From contig CAYWXH010000039.1 in NCBI GenBank assembly GCA_964462295.1, positions 1 through 13,838 on the forward strand: a stretch of DNA of 13,838 nucleotides. Reading direction: 5' to 3'. The DNA is from JALVIU01 sp964462295 (GTDB lineage: Bacteria; Atribacterota; JALVIU01). The position numbers were made by a program, and so were the translations under genes. The notes under the pieces were generated by a model. It was given only the letters and a program-made list of their open reading frames with translations. It was not told where the DNA came from and searched no databases. How positions within the stretch are numbered: the first letter of the stretch is position 1; the number at the start of each line of letters is the position of its first letter. This document shows positions 1 through 7,842 of the stretch, one piece after another.

Positions 1-6
1 TATAAT
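1..6 (+). promoter_or_regulatory. Possible -10 box of the first gene
   Basis: The window opens with a perfect TATAAT hexamer. It lies about 30 bases before the first start codon and 14 bases before a strong Shine-Dalgarno sequence, which would give a short leader. The matching -35 box would lie outside the window, so this is only half a promoter. AT-rich DNA also produces TATAAT by chance. Confidence 0.4.
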
Positions 7-20
7 AAGAAAAAATTTTG

Positions 21-27
21 AAGGAGG
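21..27 (+). promoter_or_regulatory. Ribosome binding site of the first gene
   Basis: AAGGAGG is a full match to the consensus anti-16S complement and ends 9 bases before the ATG at 37. It fixes the start of the exported two-domain protein and implies efficient translation. Confidence 0.8.
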
Positions 28-36
28 GATATTTTT

Positions 37-1056
37 ATGAAAAAACATATGTTTTTTTATTTATCGCTTTTAAGTATCTTTATGGTACTTATTTTAAGTG
101 GAGGGGCTTTTGCAGGAAGAAATTTGAATGAGGTTGAATATAAACTTCTTCCATTCTCCGTGGATAGTATGGGAATTACTGTTTTGTATCCTGATGGTTG
201 GAAAGTGGGAAAGGTTGATACAACAAAGGGTATTATTTTTAAGGCAGAGAGTCCAGATGACTATTTATATGAGATATATAGATATAAGGCAGGGCCTGAT
301 GAAACACTTTCCGAGTATACAAAATCTCAAGGGGATTGGCTTGAGAAAAATTATGAAAATTACAAAGAAGTAGATGTAGATGAAGGGGAGAAGATAGGTG
401 ATTATACAGGAAATATAAGGATATATACATATACCTATAAAGATAGTGTGTATGAAGTGGCAGAATTTTATTTTAAAGATAATGATAATTTTTATATTGT
501 ACTTTTGGATGTACCTAAGGGAGAACTTGATGGATTAATTCCCTTGTTTAAAAGTCTAGTAAGCGGAATAAAGATTGCAAAACCTACATTTTCTTTTAAG
601 GAATTTACATCTCCTGATAGTGATTTTCTCATAAAATACCCTGCTAATTGGAAGCTTTACCCCTCTAAGGAAGATATGGTATTTGAGGTAGGAGATGGGA
701 AAGGTGTTTGGATACAGGTACTTGTTCACAAACTTTCTCCAGATATGGATACAGAAGAATACGCCAAATCTTCGGGTAAATGGTTATCTAAAAATCTAAA
801 AGATTATAAAGAGACAAGATTTGAAAAATTTGTAAAAGATAATGAATTAAAGGGTTATTTGAGAAATTACAAATATATGGATAATGAAAAAACCCAATAT
901 GTGGAAGAATATTATTTTACGTATAAGTTAGAGGATATGAATAAAGGATTTACACTTGTCTTTGTTATGCCCGAAGATATTTCAAGTGATTATGTAGAAA
1001 AATTACGAGAAATGAAGGAAAAGATTTTGAATAGTTTTTCTCTTATATATGGATAA
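37..1056 (+). CDS. Exported protein with two tandem PsbP/Mog1-like domains (hypothetical)
   Basis: A 339-residue protein of unknown function. Residues 1-26 form a signal peptide: Lys-rich start, hydrophobic core at about 6-20, and an AFA cleavage site at 24-26. There is no lipobox Cys, so it is probably secreted or periplasmic rather than a lipoprotein. The mature part contains two similar modules, about 34-182 and 187-336. Matching landmarks are YPDGW 51-55 and YPANW 201-205; EYTKSQGDWLEKN 93-105 and EYAKSSGKWLSKN 241-253; EFYF 143-146 and EYYF 291-294. The spacing is almost constant at 148-150 residues, which points to an internal duplication. The alternation of beta strands, a Tyr/Trp-rich core and a helix recalls PsbP/Mog1-like folds, but that is inference from pattern only. 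No catalytic motif is visible. It is separated from the downstream operon by a terminator, so it is probably transcribed alone or ends an upstream unit. Start chosen from the SD at 21-27. Confidence 0.8.
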   Translation: MKKHMFFYLSLLSIFMVLILSGGAFAGRNLNEVEYKLLPFSVDSMGITVLYPDGWKVGKVDTTKGIIFKAESPDDYLYEIYRYKAGPDETLSEYTKSQGDWLEKNYENYKEVDVDEGEKIGDYTGNIRIYTYTYKDSVYEVAEFYFKDNDNFYIVLLDVPKGELDGLIPLFKSLVSGIKIAKPTFSFKEFTSPDSDFLIKYPANWKLYPSKEDMVFEVGDGKGVWIQVLVHKLSPDMDTEEYAKSSGKWLSKNLKDYKETRFEKFVKDNELKGYLRNYKYMDNEKTQYVEEYYFTYKLEDMNKGFTLVFVMPEDISSDYVEKLREMKEKILNSFSLIYG

Positions 1057-1075
1057 TATAGTAAAGGCAAATTTT

Positions 1076-1121
1076 TAATAAAAAAGGGGCAAATCAATAA
1101 AGATTTGCCCCTTTTTTATTA
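1076..1121. terminator. Intrinsic terminator, perfect 20-bp inverted repeat
   Basis: Arms 1076-1095 and 1102-1121 are exact reverse complements over 20 bases, around a 6-base loop (AATAAA). The inner 10 bp contain the strong GGGGC/GCCCC pairing. The outer part is an A-tract facing a T-tract (1112-1117), as in bidirectional Rho-independent terminators. It follows the stop codon of the exported protein by 20 bases and precedes the gatC promoter, so it should insulate the two units. Because it is symmetric it could also stop transcription arriving on the minus strand. Confidence 0.93.
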
Positions 1122-1129
1122 TTCTTCCC

Positions 1130-1159
1130 TTGTCCACCCTTCTCTTGTTGTGATATAAT
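1130..1159 (+). promoter_or_regulatory. Probable sigma-70 type promoter of the gatC operon
   Basis: A perfect TATAAT at 1154-1159 is preceded by TG at 1151-1152, giving an extended -10 (TGnTATAAT). A TTGTCC hexamer at 1130-1135 matches 4 of 6 consensus -35 bases at 18-bp spacing. Transcription would begin near 1166, leaving a leader of about 25 bases, too short for a T-box or riboswitch. An alternative -10, TATACT at 1166-1171 paired with TTGTTG at 1145-1150, has poor 15-bp spacing. This is the only strong promoter-like site seen before the nine-gene cluster. Confidence 0.75.
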
Positions 1160-1177
1160 TTACAATATACTATATAC

Positions 1178-1184
1178 AAGGAGG
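1178..1184 (+). promoter_or_regulatory. Ribosome binding site of gatC
   Basis: AAGGAGG, a full Shine-Dalgarno match, ends 6 bases before the ATG at 1191, which is near-ideal spacing. Confidence 0.85.
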
Positions 1185-1190
1185 AAAGAG

Positions 1191-1481
1191 ATGTCTTCCA
1201 ATATAACAGAAAAAGAGATAAGGCATATTGCGAATCTTTCTAGATTAGAGCTTGATGATAAGGACATAGAGAAGTTTAAAAGAGAATTGGATGCTATTTT
1301 ATCTTATTTTCAAGAGCTTCAAGCCCTTGATACAGAAGGGGTAGAACCTACTGCACATGCAGTATCTATCCCCCTTCCAAGAAGAGAAGACAAAGTAGGT
1401 CAATCTATAAAAAGGGAAGAGATTTTAGACCACGCCCCATTATCTAAAGATGGGTTTTTTGTGGTGGATAAGGTATTTTAA
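1191..1481 (+). CDS. gatC: Glutamyl/aspartyl-tRNA amidotransferase subunit C
   Basis: The small subunit of the GatCAB amidotransferase, which turns misacylated Glu-tRNA(Gln) and/or Asp-tRNA(Asn) into Gln-tRNA(Gln)/Asn-tRNA(Asn). GatC wraps around GatA and helps it fold and bind GatB. The 96-residue length is normal for the family. Recognisable elements are the N-terminal helix with HIANLSRLEL (residues 12-21), the helix FKRELDAILSYFQELQALDTEGVEPTAH where VEPTAHA is the conserved turn, and the C-terminal LPRREDKV and ILDHAP segments. The start is fixed by a full Shine-Dalgarno. It is the first gene after the promoter, and its stop codon overlaps the Shine-Dalgarno of gatA. Confidence 0.97.
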   Translation: MSSNITEKEIRHIANLSRLELDDKDIEKFKRELDAILSYFQELQALDTEGVEPTAHAVSIPLPRREDKVGQSIKREEILDHAPLSKDGFFVVDKVF

Positions 1482-1486
1482 GGAGG
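1480..1486 (+). promoter_or_regulatory. Ribosome binding site of gatA, overlapping the gatC stop
   Basis: AAGGAGG shares its first two A residues with the TAA stop of gatC and ends only 4 bases before the gatA ATG at 1491. The spacing is short, but the match is complete. The overlap with the stop suggests that gatC and gatA translation are coupled, helping equimolar production. Confidence 0.8.
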
Positions 1487-1490
1487 CATT

Positions 1491-2942
1491 ATGAGATACG
1501 AAACACTTACAATAGATGAATTACATGGACTCTTAGTTAATAGGGAGCTCTCTATTTCAGAACTTTTAGATTATGTATTTGCTAATATAGAAAAACAAGA
1601 AGAAACTATTCATGCCTTTTTGGATCTATATAAAGAGGAGGCCTATAAAAAGGCAGAAGAACTCCAAAAAGATATGGAAAAAGCTAGCTCCTTGCTCTAT
1701 GGAATTCCTGTTGCAATAAAAGATAATATGGTAATAGCTGGTAAAGAGACTACATGTGCATCAAAAATTTTAAAGGGTTTTATCCCTCCTTATACAGCAA
1801 CCTCTGTTGAAAGATTAGAAGAGGCAGGGGCAATAATCATAGGTAAGGCAAATATGGATGAATTTGCTATGGGCTCATCCACAGAGAATTCCGCTTTTGG
1901 CCCTACTAGAAATCCTTGGGATCCAGAGAGGGTTCCTGGTGGTTCAAGCGGGGGTTCTGCTGCATCTGTCGCTGCAGGTGAGGCTATTTTTTCTCTTGGT
2001 TCTGATACAGGAGGGTCTATTAGACAGCCTGCCTCTTTTACAGGGACTGTAGGGTTGAAACCTACATATGGTAGGGTTTCGCGATATGGACTTGTAGCAT
2101 TTGCATCAAGTCTTGATCAAATTGGACCATTTGCAAGGAGGGTTGATACAGTATTTGATGTGCTTTCTGTAATAGATGGTTATGACCCTATGGACTCTAC
2201 CTCTGTACAAGAATCCTATGACTTAAATATTGAAAAGATAGATATGAAGAATTTGAAAATCGGAATACCAAAAGAATATTTTGGAGAAGGAATAGAACAA
2301 GAGGTAAGAGATATAGTAAAAGATAGTATTAAAATGCTTTCAAATGAGGTAAAAGATATAATAGAGGTCTCTCTTCCTCATACAAAATATGCACTTCCTA
2401 CATATTACCTTATTGCAACTGCTGAGGCGAGTTCAAACCTGGCTCGCTATGATGGAGTGCAGTATGGTTTTAGGGCAAAAGAGTATGAAAACCTCATAGA
2501 TATGTATAAAAAAACAAGGTCTTATGGGTTTGGAGAAGAAGTAAAGAGAAGAATAATGCTTGGAACCTATGCACTTTCTTCGGGATATTATGATGCCTAT
2601 TATCTTAAGGCTCAAAAGGTAAGAACACTTATTATAGAAGATTTTAACAAGGTATTTAAGGAAGTAGATGTACTTATTACACCTGCATCTCCTACTACCG
2701 CATTTAAGTTGGGGGAAAAGGTGGAAGATCCACTTTCTATGTATTTAAGTGATATCCTTACTATACCTGTAAATCTTGCAGGTCTTCCTGCACTTGTAGT
2801 TCCTGGTGGAATGGATAAGAAAAAACTTCCTGTAGGGGTTCAAATAATAGCCCCTCACTTTAGGGAAGACTTACTTTATAAGGTGGGAAAGGTATTAGAG
2901 GAAAACAATAAATTTTTCCAAAAATTACCAAAGATAGTTTGA
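1491..2942 (+). CDS. gatA: Glutamyl/aspartyl-tRNA amidotransferase subunit A (amidase)
   Basis: The glutaminase subunit of GatCAB: it hydrolyses glutamine and sends ammonia through an internal tunnel to GatB. At 483 residues it is full length. The amidase-signature fold is clear, with the Ser-cisSer-Lys triad assigned by comparison with characterised GatA: Lys77 in PVAIKDN, cis-Ser152 in the GGSSGGSAA loop (150-158), and nucleophile Ser176 in DTGGSIRQPA (172-181). The stretch TVGLKPTYGRVSRYGLVAFASSLDQIGP follows as usual, and the C-terminal LAGLPALVVPGG and LPVGVQIIAP segments are intact. It sits between gatC (9-base gap) and gatB (18-base gap). All key residues are present, so the enzyme should be active. 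Only the CAB complex works on tRNA; which of the two tRNAs it serves here depends on the organism's GlnRS and AsnRS content. Confidence 0.98.
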   Translation: MRYETLTIDELHGLLVNRELSISELLDYVFANIEKQEETIHAFLDLYKEEAYKKAEELQKDMEKASSLLYGIPVAIKDNMVIAGKETTCASKILKGFIPPYTATSVERLEEAGAIIIGKANMDEFAMGSSTENSAFGPTRNPWDPERVPGGSSGGSAASVAAGEAIFSLGSDTGGSIRQPASFTGTVGLKPTYGRVSRYGLVAFASSLDQIGPFARRVDTVFDVLSVIDGYDPMDSTSVQESYDLNIEKIDMKNLKIGIPKEYFGEGIEQEVRDIVKDSIKMLSNEVKDIIEVSLPHTKYALPTYYLIATAEASSNLARYDGVQYGFRAKEYENLIDMYKKTRSYGFGEEVKRRIMLGTYALSSGYYDAYYLKAQKVRTLIIEDFNKVFKEVDVLITPASPTTAFKLGEKVEDPLSMYLSDILTIPVNLAGLPALVVPGGMDKKKLPVGVQIIAPHFREDLLYKVGKVLEENNKFFQKLPKIV

Positions 2943-2960
2943 AAATAAAGGAGAAATATC

Positions 2961-4409
2961 ATGGAATATGAAATTGTCATAGGTTTGGAGATACATATAC
3001 AATTACTTACAGAATCAAAAATGTTCTGCTCTTGTAGTACAGAATATATAGGGAAAGAGCCAAATACGAATATATGCCCTGTTTGTTTGGGCCTTCCAGG
3101 TTCTCTACCTGTTATGAATGGAAAGGCATTAGAATATGCTGTAACTACTGCCCTTGCATTTCATTGTGATGTAAATAAATACTCAAGATTTCATAGAAAA
3201 AACTACTTTTACCCTGATTTGCCCAAGGCCTATCAGATTTCTCAATACGATATTCCTATAGGAGTAGGTGGTTATATAAGTTTTATTACAAAAGATGGAA
3301 GAGAGGAAAAAGTTAACCTTGTAAGGGTCCATATGGAAGAGGATGCAGGAAAGCTTATACATGAAGGGGGGCATTCATTTGTAGATTATAACAGAGCAGG
3401 TGTGCCCCTTTTGGAAATAGTAACCCAACCCGATATTCGCTCACCTGAGGGTGCGAGGCTTTTTCTTACAGAACTTAGAAATATTGTAAGATACTTAGGT
3501 GTATGTGATGGGAATATGGAAGAAGGTTCTCTAAGGTGTGATGCAAATATCTCTGTAAGGCCAAAAGGTGAGGAAAAGTTAGGAGTAAAGGTTGAGATTA
3601 AGAATCTAAATTCTTTCCGTTCTGTAAAACGTGCATTGGAGTATGAGGCAGAAAGACAGATAAGGGCTATAGAAAATGGGGAGCCAATAGTACAAGAGAC
3701 TCGTCATTTTGATGAGGCAAATGGTATTACTACTTCTATGAGGGGAAAAGAAGAGGCAAGTGATTATAGGTACTTCCCCGAACCTGACTTGCCACCTCTT
3801 ATCTTGGATGATGATTTTATAAATAAATTAAGGGATCATATGCCCCAAGTTCCGGAACAAAGAAGAAAGAAGTATAGAGAGGAGTTCGGGCTTCCCCCTT
3901 ATGATGCCTATGTACTTGCAAGTAGTAAAGAGTTGGGTGATTATTATGAAGAGGCTGTAAGCCATTATAATAATCCTAAGCCATTAAGTAACTGGATTAT
4001 GGGGGAACTTTTGGGTTACCTAAACAAAGAAGGAATCTCTATAGATAACTCTCCTATCGAACCTCTTCGTATTGCAAAACTTGTAAAAATGGTTGAAGAT
4101 GGTACGATAACAGGAAAGTTAGGTAAAGAGATTTTTGAAAAGATGATGAAGGATAAAAGAGATCCAGAGACTATAATGAAAGAAGAGGGTCTTACTCAGA
4201 TCACAGATGAATCTGATATAAGAAGTATTATAAATAAAGTTATAGATAATAATCCAAAATCTTTAAAAGATTATAAAAAAGGAAAAAAGAATGCATTTAA
4301 TTTCTTAATAGGGCAAGTTATGAGGGAAACAAGGGGGAGGGCAAATCCCCAAGTTGTTAGAAAAGTATTGACAGAAGAGCTTGAAAAGAGGGTGAAAGAT
4401 GACAAATAG
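2961..4409 (+). CDS. gatB: Glutamyl/aspartyl-tRNA amidotransferase subunit B
   Basis: The kinase/transamidase subunit of GatCAB. It binds the misacylated tRNA, phosphorylates the side-chain carboxylate with ATP and replaces it with ammonia supplied by GatA. At 482 residues it has normal length. The catalytic cradle occupies roughly residues 1-290, with EIVIGLEIHIQL at the start, the conserved RKNYFYPDLPKAYQISQYDIPI (79-100) and the family signature DYNRAGVPLLEIV (142-154). Four cysteines, Cys23, Cys25, Cys39 and Cys42, form the C-x-C...C-x2-C zinc site, which some GatB proteins lack. The C-terminal tRNA-binding YqeY-like tail runs from about 330 to the end (GKLGKEIFEKMMK..., NFLIGQVMRETRGRANP). 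A good AAGGAG at 2948-2953 precedes the ATG by 7 bases. Its last 11 bases overlap dnaE. Confidence 0.98.
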   Translation: MEYEIVIGLEIHIQLLTESKMFCSCSTEYIGKEPNTNICPVCLGLPGSLPVMNGKALEYAVTTALAFHCDVNKYSRFHRKNYFYPDLPKAYQISQYDIPIGVGGYISFITKDGREEKVNLVRVHMEEDAGKLIHEGGHSFVDYNRAGVPLLEIVTQPDIRSPEGARLFLTELRNIVRYLGVCDGNMEEGSLRCDANISVRPKGEEKLGVKVEIKNLNSFRSVKRALEYEAERQIRAIENGEPIVQETRHFDEANGITTSMRGKEEASDYRYFPEPDLPPLILDDDFINKLRDHMPQVPEQRRKKYREEFGLPPYDAYVLASSKELGDYYEEAVSHYNNPKPLSNWIMGELLGYLNKEGISIDNSPIEPLRIAKLVKMVEDGTITGKLGKEIFEKMMKDKRDPETIMKEEGLTQITDESDIRSIINKVIDNNPKSLKDYKKGKKNAFNFLIGQVMRETRGRANPQVVRKVLTEELEKRVKDDK

Positions 4410-7400
4410 TGATTTTGTACATCTTCATAATCATACTGAATATAGTCTGTTAGATGGTTCATGCCGTATAAAAGATATGGTGAAAACAGCCAAGGAATAC
4501 GGTATGGAGGCAGTAGCGATAACAGACCACGGTGTAATGTATGGGGTTATAGATTTTTATGATAAGGCAAAAAAGGAAGGCATAAAACCTATAATAGGAC
4601 TTGAAACTTATGTGGCCCCTAAGTCTCTTTACGAAAAAGAATCAAAAGCAAAGGTTAAATCATACCATCTTACTTTACTTGCAAAAGATGAGGTAGGTTA
4701 TAAGAATCTTTTAAAGCTTTCATCTGTTGCCCAAATTGATGGCTTTTATTATAAACCAAGAATAGATAAGGACTTATTATCTAAACATCATGAGGGCCTT
4801 GTAATTCTATCTGGATGTTTAAAGGGAGAGATACCCCAGCTTATATTAAACGGAGAAATCGAGAAGGCATATGATGTAGCAAGATGGTATAAGGAGCTGG
4901 TGGGAGAAGATTTTTATCTTGAGATTCAAGACCATGGACTCCCTGAACAAAAAAAGATAAATCCTACCTTACTTAAAATTGGAAAAGACCTAGATATAAA
5001 GGTTGTTGCTACAAATGATGTACATTATCTAAAAGAAGAGGATCACATAGCCCATGATATTCTTCTCTGTATTCAAACTGCAACAAATTTAGATGACCCA
5101 AAAAGAATGAGATTCTCATCAGACCAGTTTTATTTTAAATCTACTGAAGAAATGATGGAAGTGTTTGGCGATATCCCAGAGGTCCTTACAAATACTAAAG
5201 AGATCGCAGAAAAGTGCAACCTTGAATTTGAGTTTGGAAAGTTTCATTTTCCTCACTTTGAGGTACCAGAGGGTTATACAGTAAATACTTATTTTAAAAA
5301 ATTGGCAGAAGATGGACTTAAAAAAAGATACAAAGATATTACACCAGATATAAGGAAGAGATTTGAATACGAGCTTGATATCATCTCTAAAATGGGATAT
5401 GAGGCCTACTTCTTAATTGTGCAAGATTTTATAAATTATGCAAAAAATAAAGGTATTCCTGTAGGGCCGGGGAGGGGCTCTGCTGCAGGAAGTCTTGTTT
5501 CTTATTGTTTGGGTATTACAGATATTGACCCCTTAAAGTATAACCTCCTATTTGAGCGCTTTTTGAACCCTGAACGTGTGAGTATGCCTGATATCGATGT
5601 AGATATATGTTTTGAGAGAAGGGGAGAGGTAATAGAGTATGTTGCCGAGAAGTATGGTCATGATCATGTAGCACAAATCGTTACTTTTGGACGAATGAAT
5701 GCACGTGCTGTGGTAAGAGATGTGGGTCGTTCTCTGGGCATGAGTTACGGAGAAGTGGATAAGATAGCAAAGATGATTCCACAGGGGCAGGTGACACTAA
5801 AAGAGGCAATAGAGATAGAAGAAGACCTAAAGAAACTTATCCAAAAAGATGCCCAAGTAAAAAAACTTATGGATATATCTATGAAGCTTGAAGGACTTGC
5901 AAGACATGCCTCTATTCATGCTGCAGGTGTTGTTATATCTCGGGATCCATTAGTAGAACATGTGCCTTTACAAAAGATGGATCAAGGGGAGATAGTGACC
6001 CAATATGATATGAAGATTTTAGAAAAACTTGGACTTTTAAAAATGGATTTTTTGGGCCTTAGGACCCTTACTGTTATAGGAAATGCTGTAAAAAATATAG
6101 AGAGATCTAAGGGGATAAAATTAGATATGAGCAATATCCCCCTTGATGACCCTGAGGTCTACAAGCTCCTTTCAAAGGGAGAGACTGTAGGTGTGTTCCA
6201 ACTTGAAAGTAGTGGAATGCAAGATGTGCTGCGGGGCATTGCCCCTAATGTATTTGAAGACCTCATAGCAGTACTTGCACTATATCGTCCTGGTCCAATG
6301 GGTAGTGGAATGGTGAATGACTTTATCGAGAGAAAGCATGGTAGGGTAGAGATAAAGTACCCTCATCCTTCACTAAAGGAGATATTGAAACCTACATATG
6401 GTGTTATTTTGTACCAGGAACAGGTTATGCAGATTGCAAGTGTGCTTTCAGGATTTACCTTAGGTGAGGCAGATATCTTAAGACGAGCAATGGGGAAAAA
6501 GATCCCCGAGGTAATGAGAGAGCAGAGAACTAAGTTTGTAGAGGGTGCAAAGAAAAATGGAGTATCTGAAGAGGTTGCCAATAGAATATTTGACCTTATA
6601 GATTATTTTGCAGGGTATGGTTTTAATAAATCTCACAGTACTGCATATGCATTTATATCTTATCAAACTGCCTATCTTAAGGCCCATTATCCTGTAGAGT
6701 ATATGGCGGCTGTACTTTCCAGTGTTATGGGAGATGAGGATAAACTTGCAAATTATATGCGAGAATGTAAAAGAATAGGTATAGATATCCTTTTGCCAGA
6801 TATAAATGAGAGTTTTAGCACTTTTACTCAAAGTGGTAAGAACATTCGTTTTGGATTATCTGCTATTAAAAATGTAGGAGAAAAGGCTGTACTGGAGATT
6901 ATAAAAGAGAGAGAAGAAAATGGAAAATTTACATCTTTTGAGGATTTTTATAACAGGGTTTCAGATTCTCGTCTTATAAATAAGAAAGTATATGAAAGCC
7001 TTATAAAGGCAGGGGCCTTTGATTCCCTAAAAGAAGAGAGAGGAAAACTTCTTTTACGATTAGACAAGTTCCTTTCTAAAAAGAAGAAAAAAGGTATTTT
7101 GGGTAAACAAAAGACACTTTTTGGTACTACCCTTGATTCTCTTGTCCAATCATCTAAGGAAGAGGATGAGGAAGAGCAAAAATTCACCCAAAGGGAACTC
7201 CTCTCCTTTGAAAAAGAGGTATTGGGATTCTATATAAGTGGTCACCCACTTTCTGATGTAGAGGAGGAGATAGAAGATAAGATAAATGCATATGTTAAAA
7301 AATTGCCTGAAATGGAAAATGAATCTATTGTGACAATAGGTGTTATTATAAATGAAGTAAAGAAAAAGATTACAAGAAAGGGTAAACCTATGGTATTTTT

Positions 7401-7842
7401 GACAGTGGAAGATTTAAGCGGCAGTGGAGAAGTTATAGTTTTCCCTGACCTTTATGATAAGGCAAAGGAGCTTCTGGAAAAAGATAAAATTGTGATAATA
7501 AAGGGTAGGCTTGATAAGCAAGAAGAGGGAAATGCAAAAATTATTGCACTTGATATAAAACGCTTACAAGATGCAAAGAAGATGTCAAAAACACCTGTGT
7601 ATATAGATGTAGAACCCCAAATAGATTCTGTAGAAAAGTTGAAACAACTTAAGAAGCTTTTCCTTTCTCGCAGAGGAAAAAATAGGGTATATCTAAGATA
7701 CAATTATCCGAATAAAATAATAATTCACGAGTTACCAGAAGATCTTTCTATAGATGCTACAGATGAATTTTTTTCTGAGATAACCAATATTTTGGGGCCA
7801 GACAGAGTAATCTTTCAGGGAGGTGTATCAGTAAATGCTTAA
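4399..7842 (+). CDS. dnaE: DNA polymerase III alpha subunit, DnaE1 type
   Basis: The replicative polymerase catalytic subunit, 1147 residues. Domain order is DnaE1-like: PHP (about 5-215), palm/fingers (about 280-800), helix-hairpin-helix (about 820-880), a charged linker (890-930), an OB fold (about 975-1055) and a C-terminal tau-binding-like domain. The PHP metal site looks complete: HLHNH 8-12, Asp43-His44, Glu69, His90, Cys140, Asp207 and His209; E. coli DnaE has lost several of these. By alignment with E. coli the catalytic aspartates are Asp400 and Asp402 (PDIDVD) and Asp550 (KMDFLGLR). GPGRGSAAGSLVSYCLGITDIDPL is the nucleotide-binding motif. QKTLFG at 904-909 fits the QxxLF beta-clamp-binding motif. 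No intein interrupts the motifs. The ATG lies inside the end of gatB (11-base overlap), with GAGGG at 4388-4392 as its Shine-Dalgarno. The 3' end overlaps pfkA by 8 bases. Adjacency of dnaE and pfkA is common in Clostridia-like genomes. Confidence 0.98.
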   Translation: MTNSDFVHLHNHTEYSLLDGSCRIKDMVKTAKEYGMEAVAITDHGVMYGVIDFYDKAKKEGIKPIIGLETYVAPKSLYEKESKAKVKSYHLTLLAKDEVGYKNLLKLSSVAQIDGFYYKPRIDKDLLSKHHEGLVILSGCLKGEIPQLILNGEIEKAYDVARWYKELVGEDFYLEIQDHGLPEQKKINPTLLKIGKDLDIKVVATNDVHYLKEEDHIAHDILLCIQTATNLDDPKRMRFSSDQFYFKSTEEMMEVFGDIPEVLTNTKEIAEKCNLEFEFGKFHFPHFEVPEGYTVNTYFKKLAEDGLKKRYKDITPDIRKRFEYELDIISKMGYEAYFLIVQDFINYAKNKGIPVGPGRGSAAGSLVSYCLGITDIDPLKYNLLFERFLNPERVSMPDIDVDICFERRGEVIEYVAEKYGHDHVAQIVTFGRMNARAVVRDVGRSLGMSYGEVDKIAKMIPQGQVTLKEAIEIEEDLKKLIQKDAQVKKLMDISMKLEGLARHASIHAAGVVISRDPLVEHVPLQKMDQGEIVTQYDMKILEKLGLLKMDFLGLRTLTVIGNAVKNIERSKGIKLDMSNIPLDDPEVYKLLSKGETVGVFQLESSGMQDVLRGIAPNVFEDLIAVLALYRPGPMGSGMVNDFIERKHGRVEIKYPHPSLKEILKPTYGVILYQEQVMQIASVLSGFTLGEADILRRAMGKKIPEVMREQRTKFVEGAKKNGVSEEVANRIFDLIDYFAGYGFNKSHSTAYAFISYQTAYLKAHYPVEYMAAVLSSVMGDEDKLANYMRECKRIGIDILLPDINESFSTFTQSGKNIRFGLSAIKNVGEKAVLEIIKEREENGKFTSFEDFYNRVSDSRLINKKVYESLIKAGAFDSLKEERGKLLLRLDKFLSKKKKKGILGKQKTLFGTTLDSLVQSSKEEDEEEQKFTQRELLSFEKEVLGFYISGHPLSDVEEEIEDKINAYVKKLPEMENESIVTIGVIINEVKKKITRKGKPMVFLTVEDLSGSGEVIVFPDLYDKAKELLEKDKIVIIKGRLDKQEEGNAKIIALDIKRLQDAKKMSKTPVYIDVEPQIDSVEKLKQLKKLFLSRRGKNRVYLRYNYPNKIIIHELPEDLSIDATDEFFSEITNILGPDRVIFQGGVSVNA
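7818..7825 (+). promoter_or_regulatory. Ribosome binding site of pfkA inside dnaE
   Basis: GGGAGGTG lies within the last codons of dnaE and ends 9 bases before the pfkA ATG at 7835. It matches the AGGAGGTG anti-16S complement well and supports the overlapping start. Confidence 0.75.

Noticed and set aside
1160..1190. A T-box or riboswitch leader before gatC
   Set aside because: The predicted leader is only about 25 bases, with no room for a structured element, and the hairpin upstream is a terminator located before the promoter.
4368..4373. TTGACA, a perfect -35 box just before dnaE
   Set aside because: The bases 17 positions downstream (GGTGAA) do not resemble a -10 box, so no promoter can be supported.
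6478..6831. A 117-codon minus-strand open frame within dnaE
   Set aside because: It is fully contained in the conserved polymerase core, has no supporting ribosome binding site that I could see and no recognisable motif.
7399..7404. TTGACA in the OB-fold region of dnaE as a pfkA promoter
   Set aside because: No TATAAT-like sequence lies at 16-18 bp spacing, and the site is over 400 bases from pfkA.
4399..7842. Intein or frameshift in dnaE
   Set aside because: The 1147-residue frame is continuous, all polymerase motifs are uninterrupted and the length is normal for DnaE1.
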